Numbered from the stretch's first letter, positions 6,888 through 13,628 are shown. The stretch: DNA of 14,231 bases from Modestobacter sp. (GCA_025965775.1 JAOPWG010000160.1:1-14231), one strand, 5' to 3'. Notes: generated by a model not told the origin, from the sequence alone. A program made the numbers and translations.

Positions 6888-7993
6888 GTGAGCCCCAGCT
6901 TGGACCTGCGCTCGTTGCTCGACCGGGTGGAGGCCGCCGCGCCCATCGAAGCCGTGCCGGCCCTCGCCGACCAGCTCGCCACCCTCTCCGGCGCCCCTGC
7001 GGTGTCGTTCCTGATCGCGGACTTCAGCGGTCACGCCCTCGTCCGGGCCGGGGACGCCGACCCCGCCGCCGCACGGTGCCCGGTCCGCCGGTAGCGAGCA
7101 CGCGCACGTCGTGCCGCTGGAGGGCATCCTGTCCGGCCGGGTGCTGCGCACCCAGCAGGCCGAACCGGTCTCCGCGGACGACAGCGTGCAGGTCGTGGTG
7201 CCGGTGACCGACCGCGGCGACGCCCTGGGTGCTGGAGCTGGTGCTCCCCGAGGCACCGACACGCAGATGATGGCCGACATCGCCGCCGCCGGTCACGCGC
7301 TGGCCTACGTGATCATCGCCGACCGCCGGCACACCGACCCGTTCGAGTGGGGGGCAGCGGACCACGCCGTTCTCGCTGGCCGCGGAGATCCAGCGCCGGC
7401 TGCTGCCCAGCGCGTTCACCTGCGAGGCGGGGCAGTTCACCCTGTCGGGCTGGATGGTCACCCTGTCGGGCTGGATGGAGCCCGCAGCGACCGTGGGCGG
7501 GGACACCTTCGACTACGCCCTGGACCGGGACTCCCTGCAGGTGTCGATCACCGACGCGGTCGGCCACGAGGTGGCCGCCGCGCTGCTGGCGACCCTGCTG
7601 GTGGGCGGCCTGCGCAACGAGCGCCGCCGGGGCTCGGGCCTGTGCGACCAGACGTGCAACGCCAATGACGCCGTGGAGGCCCACGCCGCTCCCGGCCAGT
7701 TCGTCGCCGGCCAGGTGCTGCGGATCGACCTGTAGCCGGGTGACCGCGTCGTCTTCGTGACCGACGGCAGGCAGGAACGCAACGCCGCCGAGCTCGACGT
7801 GGCCGCCGCCCTTGCCGCGAGCGCCGAGCTTCACCCGCGGGAGGTCGTGCACTCCCTGGGGCAGGCCGTCATGCAGGCCACCGGCGGAACGCCGCTGGAC
7901 GACGCCACGGTGGTGTGCCTGGACCGGTACGGCGGGCCGATGCGCCACCGCCGCAGCTCCGGCGGGGCCAGCAGCGCGCACGCCTCGTCCTGA
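6888..7993 (+). pseudogene. Decayed GAF plus SpoIIE/PP2C-type serine phosphatase gene
   Basis: An intact gene would encode a sensor-type PP2C (SpoIIE) phosphatase acting in partner-switching signalling. A good Shine-Dalgarno (GCAGGAGG, 6871-6878) precedes GTG 6888. The frame then breaks repeatedly. MSPSLDLRSLLDRVEAAAP runs to a stop near 7093. The continuing GAF-like sequence (SGRVLRTQQAEPV) is in another frame. LELVLPEAP (about 7231-7257) is in a third frame, so a pair of indels flanks it. A run of six G (7349-7354) adds one base before PFSLAAEIQRRLLPS. A 21-bp unit is duplicated at 7437-7478. The phosphatase part (GGDTFDYAL, ITDAVGHEVAAALL) reaches TAG 7733, and the same frame resumes as PGDRVVFVTDGRQERNAAEL. 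The central strand usually carrying VNAGHP is missing at that junction. Several independent lesions make sequencing error an unlikely sole cause. The tail fragment ends at 7993. Confidence 0.85.
7437..7478 (+). repeat. Perfect 21-bp tandem duplication
   Basis: Bases 7437-7457 and 7458-7478 are identical. The unit starts TCACCCTG and ends CTGGATGG, and the duplication repeats the residues TLSGWM in frame inside the phosphatase relic. The single-copy form would read smoothly into EPAATVGGD. Confidence 0.9.
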
Positions 7994-8037
7994 CCGGGCG
8001 ATCGGTTCCCGCCGGGCCCCGGTGGGCGCTCCCCCGG

Positions 8038-8043
8038 TAACCT
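8038..8043 (+). promoter_or_regulatory. Candidate -10 hexamer TAACCT of psd
   Basis: TAACCT lies 9 nt before ATG 8053, which has no Shine-Dalgarno. This fits a leaderless or near-leaderless start for the psd-pssA operon. The same hexamer precedes the membrane-protein gene at 12490. Confidence 0.4.
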
Positions 8044-8052
8044 CGGCACCCG

Positions 8053-8715
8053 ATGCGCATCGACCGGGCCGGGTGGCCCTTCCTCGCCGTCCCCACGGTG
8101 GCCGCGGCGGCGTTCGCGGCCACCGGCCGCGTCACCGACCGGCGCGGGCTGCAACGGGCGAGCTGGCCGTGGCTGGGCCTGTCGGCCTACATGGCCCTGT
8201 TCTTCCGTGATCCCGACCGGCGTTGCGACTCCGAACCGCCCGCGGCCGAGGACGTGCTGGCCCCGGCCGACGGCGTGGTGATGGTCGCCGGGCCACCACA
8301 GCCGGGCGTGGCCCCCGAGGGCGACTGGCAGCAGGTCAGCATCTTCCTGTCCGTCGTCGACGTGCACGTCAACCGGTCCCCGTACCGGGGCCAGGTGACG
8401 TCGACCAGCTACCGGCGGGGCAGCTTCCTGGCGGCCTACCGCAAGGAGAGCGCGCACCGCAACGAACGCAGCGAGATCTGGCTGCGGGACGGCGACCGCC
8501 AGGTCGTGTTCCGGCAGATAGTGGGCGTGCTGGCGAGGCGGATCGTGACCCGCGTGCAGGCCGGGGAGCAGCTCGCGACGGGGCAGCGGATGGGCCTGAT
8601 GAAGTTCGGTTCCCGGATGGACGTCTTCGTGCCGCCGAGCTGTACGGTCACGGTCATCGAGGGGCAGCGGGTCCGGGGCGGGGAGACCGTGATCGCGCGA
8701 TGGCCGGGCAGCTGA
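8053..8715 (+). CDS. psd: Phosphatidylserine decarboxylase, short form
   Basis: Converts phosphatidylserine to phosphatidylethanolamine at the membrane using a pyruvoyl group made by self-cleavage. 220 aa, typical of the short bacterial/archaeal-type enzymes. Hydrophobic segments near residues 9-24 and 39-51 anchor it. Likely catalytic residues are D73 (PADG), H105 (DVHVNRSP) and S187 in KFGSRMD. Cleavage between G186 and S187 would yield the large beta and small alpha chains, the alpha chain having about 34 residues. The motif is GSR rather than the LGST of E. coli, as in the archaetidylserine-decarboxylase-like branch. pssA begins 14 bp after its stop, so product and substrate supply are co-transcribed. 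The start is ATG 8053 with no Shine-Dalgarno but a TAACCT -10-like element 9 nt upstream. Confidence 0.94.
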   Translation: MRIDRAGWPFLAVPTVAAAAFAATGRVTDRRGLQRASWPWLGLSAYMALFFRDPDRRCDSEPPAAEDVLAPADGVVMVAGPPQPGVAPEGDWQQVSIFLSVVDVHVNRSPYRGQVTSTSYRRGSFLAAYRKESAHRNERSEIWLRDGDRQVVFRQIVGVLARRIVTRVQAGEQLATGQRMGLMKFGSRMDVFVPPSCTVTVIEGQRVRGGETVIARWPGS

Positions 8716-8729
8716 GGAGGTCGGCGCCG

Positions 8730-9521
8730 ATGCGGCGCACGACCACGGTGGAGTTCGTCCGCGGCTCGGTCCGGGGTGGCCGCCGACGGGCGCGGTCGTG
8801 GCTGCCGAGCATGTTCACGCTGGCCAACATGATGTGCGGCTTCGGTGCGATCCTGGTCGCCTTCCGTGGCTCGTACGGGCTGGCGTGCGTGCTCGTCGGG
8901 CTCTCTGTCGTGTTCGACATCGCCGACGGCGCGGTGGCCCGGCTGGTGGGGGCGGTGTCGCCGTTCGGGCTGCAGTTCGACTCCCTCGCCGACCTGGTCT
9001 CCTTCGGGCTGGCGCCGGCACTGGTTGCGTTCGCGCTGTTCTCCGACGGCCGTCACTCGCTGGACCCGCTGGGCTGGATCGCCTGCTTCCTGTGGGTGGC
9101 CTGCGCAGCGATCCGGTTGGCCCGGTTCAACACGACGATCGACCCCACAGCCGACAAGCGGTACTTCACCGGCCTGCCCAGTCCGGGGGCCGCCGGGGTG
9201 GCGCTGGCCAGCGTGTTCGCCTTCGCCGACCAGATGGAGGGCCGCGACCGGCTGTGGGTGCTGCTGATCGTCGTCGTCCCCGGCGTGCTGATGATCAGCA
9301 ACGTGCGCTACCGGTCGTTCCGCTCGCTGGTGAGTCCGAAGAGCGGCAAGCCCTACGGCGTGATCGTCGCCGCGGTGGTGGTGGCCATCGGCATGGCCAC
9401 GGTCCCGCGGGTGACCGGCTGCGTGCTGGCGTACAGCTACCTGGCCTCACCGCTGGTCATGCCGGTGGTGTCCCCCCTGGCACGGCTGGTGCCCGCCCGG
9501 CTCAAGGAGGTCCTCTCGTGA
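8730..9521 (+). CDS. pssA: CDP-diacylglycerol-serine O-phosphatidyltransferase
   Basis: Membrane enzyme that makes phosphatidylserine from CDP-diacylglycerol and serine, the substrate of the neighbouring psd product. 263 aa with several membrane helices. The CDP-alcohol phosphotransferase motif is complete: D63, D66, G67, A70, R71, G80, D84 and D88 within DIADGAVAR and GLQFDSLAD. I chose ATG 8730 because GAGGAGG (8714-8720) lies 9 nt upstream. An in-frame ATG at 8700 would overlap psd by 16 bp and add ten residues. The stop overlaps the GTG of the following acetyltransferase as GTGA, so those two are translationally coupled. Adjacent psd and pssA are also seen in mycobacteria. Confidence 0.95.
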   Translation: MRRTTTVEFVRGSVRGGRRRARSWLPSMFTLANMMCGFGAILVAFRGSYGLACVLVGLSVVFDIADGAVARLVGAVSPFGLQFDSLADLVSFGLAPALVAFALFSDGRHSLDPLGWIACFLWVACAAIRLARFNTTIDPTADKRYFTGLPSPGAAGVALASVFAFADQMEGRDRLWVLLIVVVPGVLMISNVRYRSFRSLVSPKSGKPYGVIVAAVVVAIGMATVPRVTGCVLAYSYLASPLVMPVVSPLARLVPARLKEVLS

Positions 9522-10000
9522 CGGTGCGCGCGATGGTGCCGGCCGACGTCCCGGCGGTGCTGGGCATGGTGCGCGAGCTGGCGGCCTACGAGAAGTCCGA
9601 GCACGAGGCCGCGATGACCGACCAGCAGCTGCACGGCGCGCTGTTCGGTGCGGCGCCGGCGCTGTTCGGGCACGTGGCCGAGGCCGAAGACGGCGCCCTC
9701 GCCGGTTTCGCCGTCTGGTTCCTGAACTTCTCCACGTGGCGTGGCACCCACGGGATCTACCTCGAAGACCTGTACGTGCGGCCCGAGCACCGCGGCAGCG
9801 GGTACGGCCGGGAGCTGCTGCGGACGTTGGCGGAGGTGTGCGTGACCCGCGGGTACTCCCGGCTGGAGTGGTCGGTGCTGGACTGGAACGCCCCGTCGAT
9901 CGAGTTCTACCGGGCCGCCGGCGCCGTGCCGATGGATGAGTGGACGGTGTTCCGCCTCACCGACGACGCGCTGCCCGGGTTCGCCGCCGACCGTCGTTGA
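9518..10000 (+). CDS. GNAT acetyltransferase, spermidine/spermine N1-acetyltransferase-like
   Basis: A 160-aa acetyl-CoA-dependent N-acetyltransferase. The acetyl-CoA loop HRGSGYGREL is at 91-100. IYLEDLYV (80-87) and NAPSIEFYRAAGA (124-136) closely follow the SSAT layout, in which E83 and Y131 would match the catalytic Glu and Tyr of the human diamine acetyltransferase. The likely substrate is a polyamine, thialysine or another small amine; that is inference. GTG 9518 overlaps the pssA stop by 4 bp (GTGA), with AAGGAGG at 9504-9510 inside the pssA end. It is therefore co-translated with phospholipid genes, although no functional tie is obvious. Confidence 0.92.
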   Translation: MTVRAMVPADVPAVLGMVRELAAYEKSEHEAAMTDQQLHGALFGAAPALFGHVAEAEDGALAGFAVWFLNFSTWRGTHGIYLEDLYVRPEHRGSGYGRELLRTLAEVCVTRGYSRLEWSVLDWNAPSIEFYRAAGAVPMDEWTVFRLTDDALPGFAADRR

Positions 10001-10055
10001 CCCACCGTTCACCGGCTGTCGAGCGGTCGCCGGGTCGGGCGTCCGGCCGGGACGG

Positions 10056-10061
10056 CAGGAT
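10056..10061 (+). promoter_or_regulatory. Weak -10-like CAGGAT ahead of the HAD gene
   Basis: CAGGAT lies 6 nt before GTG 10068. It departs from TANNNT at the first base but has the same position as the other candidate leaderless promoters in this window. The gene could instead be transcribed from psd-pssA, since only 67 bp separate it from the acetyltransferase. Confidence 0.2.
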
Positions 10062-10067
10062 GGGGCC

Positions 10068-10850
10068 GTGACGACCGAGCGTGGCGAGTCCCAGTGCTGG
10101 CTGACCGACATGGACGGGGTGCTGGTCCACGAGGGCCAGGCACTGCCAGGGGCGGCGGAGTTCCTGCAGCGACTGGTCGACCGTCAGCGCCGGTTCCTGG
10201 TGCTGACGAACAACTCGATCTTCACCCCGCGTGACCTCTCGGCCCGGCTGGCGCGCAGTGGGCTGCAGGTGCCCGAGGAGTTCATCTGGACCTCGGCGCT
10301 GGCGACGGCGGACTTCCTGTCCTCGCAACTGCCCGCCGGCTCCGCGCACGTGGTCGGCGAGGCCGGACTGACCACGGCGCTGCACGAGGTCGGGTACACG
10401 CTGACCGACACCGACCCGGACTACGTGGTGCTGGGTGAGACCCGGACCTACAGCTTCGAGAGCATCACCCGGGCGATCCGTCTGGTCGAGCGTGGGGCGC
10501 GGTTCATCGCCACGAACCCCGACGTCACCGGGCCCTCCCCGGAGGGTCCGCTGCCGGCGACCGGAGCCGTGGCGGCCATGATCACCAAGGCGACCGGAGC
10601 GGAGCCGTACTTCGTCGGCAAGCCGAATCCGATGATGTTCCGCAGCGCGCTCAACCGGATCGACGGGCACTCGGAGTCGACCACGATGGTCGGCGACCGG
10701 ATGGACACCGACATCGTGGCCGGGATCGAGGCCGGACTGGAGACGGTGCTCGTGCTCACCGGTTCCACCCGAGCCGAGGACGTCGCCCGCTTCCCGTTCC
10801 GGCCGGGCCGTGTCTGCGACTCCATCGCGCAGGTCATCGACCTCGTCTGA
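10068..10850 (+). CDS. HAD-IIA family phosphatase, NagD-like
   Basis: A 260-aa cytosolic Mg-dependent phosphatase of the HAD subfamily IIA (NagD, PNPase-like). Motif I is DMDGVL with nucleophile D14 and acid/base D16. Motif II is LTNNS (46-50). The family block ATNPDVTGPSPEG (148-160) is present. Motif III Lys is K185 in VGKPNP and motif IV is GDRMDTDI with D210 and D215. The cap domain between 60 and 180 fits type C2. Length matches NagD (about 250 aa). E. coli NagD favours UMP, but substrate here cannot be predicted. I chose GTG 10068 because the motif I strand begins a few residues later. No strong Shine-Dalgarno is visible. Confidence 0.93.
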   Translation: MTTERGESQCWLTDMDGVLVHEGQALPGAAEFLQRLVDRQRRFLVLTNNSIFTPRDLSARLARSGLQVPEEFIWTSALATADFLSSQLPAGSAHVVGEAGLTTALHEVGYTLTDTDPDYVVLGETRTYSFESITRAIRLVERGARFIATNPDVTGPSPEGPLPATGAVAAMITKATGAEPYFVGKPNPMMFRSALNRIDGHSESTTMVGDRMDTDIVAGIEAGLETVLVLTGSTRAEDVARFPFRPGRVCDSIAQVIDLV

Positions 10851-10900
10851 CCCGCCACGCCTCCGCCTCGCCCGGGCCGGTCCAGGCTCAGCCCCACCTC

Positions 10901-10917
10901 CCGGACCCACGGTCCGG
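10901..10917. terminator. Small perfect hairpin between HAD gene and DUF222 relic
   Basis: CCGGACC at 10901-10907 pairs with GGTCCGG at 10911-10917 around a CAC loop. It lies 50 bp after the HAD stop. With no U-tract and a stem of only 7 bp, it is a modest terminator candidate. Confidence 0.3.
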
Positions 10918-11138
10918 CACTGCTCAGAACCGCGGCGGGTCCTCCGGCGCCGGGGGCGGGGGTTCAGCCGGTGGGGTCGGGTCCGCTGGGGGCGACGGCC
11001 CGGGTGGCGCTATCGCGGGTGGTGACAGGTGGCGCGGGCCCGGTGGTCGGGTGGTGCGGGTGACCCACCGGGGATGGCCGGTCCAGCACCGGGCAGGAAC
11101 AACCGGGCGACCTGCCCGTCGATGCGCCGACCGGTCGA

Positions 11139-11170
11139 CATGTCGGCATGTCGGCATGTCGGCATGTCGA
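11139..11170. repeat. Four tandem copies of an 8-bp unit, CATGTCGG
   Basis: Three perfect CATGTCGG units followed by CATGTCGA. The flank GTCGA overlaps the unit's own ends, and the array contains the palindromes GTCGAC and GACATGTC. Read on the minus strand it gives DMPTCRHA-like peptide repeats inside the DUF222 relic. The copy number sets the reading frame downstream. Confidence 0.9.
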
Positions 11171-11426
11171 GCCGTGGGGTGCCGGGGCAGCCGCGGCGGG
11201 CCGGCCGGTCCAGCTCGCTGCGGGTGACGGTGGCCCGCAACGCCCCGGAGTGCGGATCGACCAGGGCCACCTGCAGCGACCCGCCGACCGGGGCCTGCAG
11301 CCCACCCGGGCAGACCGCGTCCAGCTGGGCCAGCAGCTCCCACAGGTGCCCGGCGGTGATCGGCTCCCCGTCCACCTCGGCGGCCTCCGCTCCCCCACCG
11401 CCTGCCGGCTGCGGGCGACCCGGCCG

Positions 11427-11450
11427 GCAGCAGGGTGGGCAGCAGGGTGG
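11427..11450. repeat. Two tandem copies of a 12-bp unit in the DUF222 relic
   Basis: GCAGCAGGGTGG occurs twice in a row and encodes the doubled TLLPTLLP on the minus strand. It is in frame, so it does not explain the nearby frameshift. Confidence 0.75.
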
Positions 11451-11989
11451 GCACCGTCGGGTCCGCGGTCACCGCCGGCCGGAAGATGTCCCAGGGCCAC
11501 AGGATCAGATCGGCCCGCACCCCGGCCCGCAGCGCCCCGATCGGCCGGGGATCACCACCGGCGTTCACCAGCCGGGCGCAGCAGTCCACCACGCAGTCCA
11601 CCACCGCCCGGCAGGCCTGCGCCAACGGCGCGGGCAGGACCGCCTCCAGCGTGGCCATCCCGTCCGACCCGGCCCGTACCAGCACATCCGCCGCCCGCCC
11701 GGCCTCCACCCGCCGCCGGTCCGCGGCCGCCGCATCCCGGGCCAGCAACACCTTCACCACGCGGGCCCGCAGCCGGCCCACCCACAACGAGCTCGCCCGC
11801 GGCAACAGCTCCGCCAACCGAATCACCAACGCCACCTCATAGGCGGCCAGCTGCGACTTCACCTCCGCCACCCGGGCCAGCCCGGCGGCCACCCCCGTCA
11901 CCGCCACCCCGAACCCCGCCGCCTCGAACACACCCCGAACCTGGAAGAGGGGTACGACAGTTCGGCAGGTCAGCGGCGATCCGGGACCC

Positions 11990-12490
11990 TCAGGACGGCG
12001 GCTGACGCTCCGCGAAGGCCAGCCGGGCCTCGGGCGTGAGCAGGAGGTAGATCTCCACGGCCGCCAGGGCCAACACGGGGAGGCCGATCAACGGCCGCTC
12101 CCCGGGGAAGGCGAAGGAGTACCCCACGACGCCGAGCAGCACCTGCAGGACGATCACCGGGCCGCGTGACCAGGCCGCGACCCGCCACAGGCCGGCTGCC
12201 GCGCCGGCCAGCAGGAGCCCACCGGCGAGGACGTAGAACGCCTCGGCCACCGCCCGACCGACGCTGTCCGGTGAGCTCACGACGGTCAGCACGAGGATGA
12301 CGACGGCCAGGCAAAGCAGCAGCGCGGCCTCCACCGCGACGACCAGCGCCGCCCGGCGCACCGCCCGGGGCGCCCGCTCGGTGGACCGCTCGACACGCGG
12401 GCGGGTCGGCTCGGCCGTACCCCCGAGCAGAACCTCGGCCCGGGGCCGTGAGCGACGCCCACCCTTCGCCCCGCCGTCCTGAGCTGCCAC
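11990..12490 (-). CDS. Four-helix membrane protein, Rv3217c-like by position
   Basis: A 166-aa integral membrane protein of unknown function. A charged N-terminal region (1-45, rich in Arg and Gly) is followed by hydrophobic helices at about 47-71, 80-101, 106-127 and 132-152, then a short tail ending RQPPS. No catalytic motif is visible. I chose GTG 12490 because TAACCT lies 7 nt upstream on its strand with no Shine-Dalgarno; upstream in-frame codons read as low-complexity sequence. It diverges from the lipid kinase gene, 104 bp away. M. tuberculosis Rv3217c is also an integral membrane protein beside Rv3218 and whiB1, so I infer it is the positional counterpart. Confidence 0.8.
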   Translation of the reverse strand: MAAQDGGAKGGRRSRPRAEVLLGGTAEPTRPRVERSTERAPRAVRRAALVVAVEAALLLCLAVVILVLTVVSSPDSVGRAVAEAFYVLAGGLLLAGAAAGLWRVAAWSRGPVIVLQVLLGVVGYSFAFPGERPLIGLPVLALAAVEIYLLLTPEARLAFAERQPPS

Positions 12491-12497
12491 GGCGGCG

Positions 12498-12503
12498 AGG
12501 TTA
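12498..12503 (-). promoter_or_regulatory. Candidate -10 hexamer TAACCT of the membrane-protein gene
   Basis: On the minus strand TAACCT lies 7 nt before GTG 12490, with no Shine-Dalgarno between. This is the spacing of a leaderless start. Confidence 0.45.
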
Positions 12504-12581
12504 CGCCCGGAGGCACGGTCGACGCGGGCGCGCGGGGGCGAGCCTCGGCACACACCCGCCGGCCGCTCTGCGGCCGCTGGC

Positions 12582-12587
12582 TATCTT
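12582..12587 (+). promoter_or_regulatory. Candidate -10 hexamer TATCTT of the lipid kinase gene
   Basis: TATCTT lies 7 nt before ATG 12595 and no Shine-Dalgarno is present, so a leaderless transcript is likely. An inverted repeat CGGCCG-N5-CGGCCG at 12560-12576 lies just upstream, where a regulator could bind. Confidence 0.45.
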
Positions 12588-12594
12588 GGTCGCC

Positions 12595-13545
12595 ATGCGC
12601 GCGCTGCTGGTGGCGAATCCGGCGGCCACGACAACGACCCGCAAGGTGCGCGACGTCCTGGTCCGGGCGCTGTCCAGCGAGCTGAAGGTCGAGGTCGCCG
12701 AGACCACCCATCGCGGCCATGCCCGCGAGCTCGCCGCCCAGGCCACCGCCGAGGGCGTCGACGTCGTGGTGACCCTGGGCGGTGACGGCACGGTCAACGA
12801 GGCGGCCAACGGACTGCTCGCCGGCGGCGTCGGGGCGCACGTGCCCGCGCTCGCCGTCGTCCCCGGGGGCTCCACCAACGTCTTCTCGCGGGCGCTGGGC
12901 CGCTCGCGCGACCCGGTCGAGGCCACCGGCGAGATCATGGACTCCCTGCGCGCCGGCCGTACCCGACTGGTGTCACTGGGCACCGCGTCGGCGCAGACGC
13001 CGGATGGCTGGACAGAGCCGCGCTGGTTCGTCTTCGCCGCGGGCATGGGTTTCGACGCCGACGTCATCGCCCGGGTGGAGGCGCTCCGGGCGCGCGGACG
13101 GCGGTCGACGGGGGCGCTCTACGTCCGGTCCGGAATGAGCAGCTTCCTCCTCGGCCGGGACCGGCGCCGTCCTCCCGCCACTCTGACCGTGCCCGGTGAA
13201 CCACCCGTGGACGGTCTGTTCCTGGTCGTGGTCTCCAACGTGAGCCCGTGGAGCTATCTCGGCGACCGGCCGATCGACCCCAACCCCGACGCCTCCTTCG
13301 ACGCCGGCCTGGACGTCTTCACGATGGGCCGGGTGGGCGTGCTCCGGATGCTGCACCACCTGCGGCAGACGATGGCCCACCGTCCCGACGCCCGGGGGCG
13401 CGGCGTTCATCGCTGGCACGACCTGGGCGAGCTCGAGCTCACCGCCAGCCGACCCCAGGGCTGGCAGCTGGACGGCGACCACCTGGGTACCGCCACCGGC
13501 CTGCGCGTGCGGTCGGTGCCGTCGGCTCTCCGCATCGTGGTGTGA
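12595..13545 (+). CDS. Diacylglycerol kinase family lipid kinase (DagK/YegS-like)
   Basis: A 316-aa ATP-dependent kinase of the diacylglycerol/sphingosine kinase fold, probably acting on diacylglycerol or a related lipid at the membrane face. The catalytic glycine loop LGGDGTVNE is at 61-69 and PGGSTNVFSRALG at 90-102, where bacterial DagK has the second nucleotide contact. The C-terminal lobe has WQLDGDHLG near 288-296. Length is normal for the family. ATG 12595 is preceded by TATCTT at a leaderless spacing. It lies between the divergent membrane protein and whiB1. M. tuberculosis Rv3218, in the same place, belongs to the same broad family as far as I recall. Lipid substrate is unproven. Confidence 0.92.
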   Translation: MRALLVANPAATTTTRKVRDVLVRALSSELKVEVAETTHRGHARELAAQATAEGVDVVVTLGGDGTVNEAANGLLAGGVGAHVPALAVVPGGSTNVFSRALGRSRDPVEATGEIMDSLRAGRTRLVSLGTASAQTPDGWTEPRWFVFAAGMGFDADVIARVEALRARGRRSTGALYVRSGMSSFLLGRDRRRPPATLTVPGEPPVDGLFLVVVSNVSPWSYLGDRPIDPNPDASFDAGLDVFTMGRVGVLRMLHHLRQTMAHRPDARGRGVHRWHDLGELELTASRPQGWQLDGDHLGTATGLRVRSVPSALRIVV

Positions 13546-13554
13546 GTTCTCACA
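13541..13554. promoter_or_regulatory. Palindrome TGTGAG-TT-CTCACA at the lipid kinase stop
   Basis: Perfect inverted repeat with half-sites like those of CRP, but TGTGA and TCACA are 4 bp apart instead of the usual 6. It overlaps the TGA of the kinase gene and lies about 130 bp before the whiB1 -35. It could be an auxiliary binding site or chance. Confidence 0.25.
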
Positions 13555-13611
13555 GCGCTTGATCCCACTGGGTGATGCCACGCGGCACCGAGTGCGGGTA
13601 TGAACGAGTGG

Positions 13612-13628
13612 CGGGGCCCGCAGCCCCG
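13612..13628 (+). terminator. Hairpin downstream of the lipid kinase gene
   Basis: CGGGGC at 13612-13617 pairs with GCCCCG at 13623-13628 around a 5-nt loop. It sits between the kinase gene and the whiB1 promoter and immediately before the CRP-like site. It lacks a U-tract. Confidence 0.35.

Larger units (their letters stand above)
11061..11931 (-). pseudogene. Decayed DUF222 (13E12-type) protein gene, HNH part lost
   Basis: Intact relatives join an N-terminal DUF222 domain to a C-terminal HNH endonuclease and are multi-copy in many actinobacteria. Reading leftward from ATG 11931, the start (MFEAAGFGVAVTG, then EVKSQLAAYEVALVIRLAELLP) jumps straight to RLRARVVKVLLARDAAAADRRR. Family members normally have a long segment between these, so an internal deletion is inferred. 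The frame continues through GMATLEAVLPAPLAQACRA and PRPIGALRAGVRADLILWPWD, then is lost near 11380-11440. A second frame carries VDGEPITAGHLWELLAQLD and LQVALVDPHSGALRATVTR (11375 to about 11180). After the 8-bp repeat a third frame carries CSCPVLDRPSPVG. The HNH motif (family CRHPGC region) is absent. The sequence from 10924 to 11060 shows nothing I recognise. It lies downstream of the membrane-protein gene on the same strand. Confidence 0.85.

Noticed and set aside
7454..7735. Separate 93-codon gene encoding a small PP2C-like protein
   Set aside because: Its ATG lies within the 21-bp duplication and the sequence is the middle of the broken phosphatase.
11139..11170. CRISPR array
   Set aside because: The repeats are 8 bp, directly adjacent and without spacers.
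11029..12039. Plus-strand frame of about 336 codons across the DUF222 relic
   Set aside because: Low-complexity Arg/Pro/Gly sequence; DUF222 family blocks are clear on the other strand.
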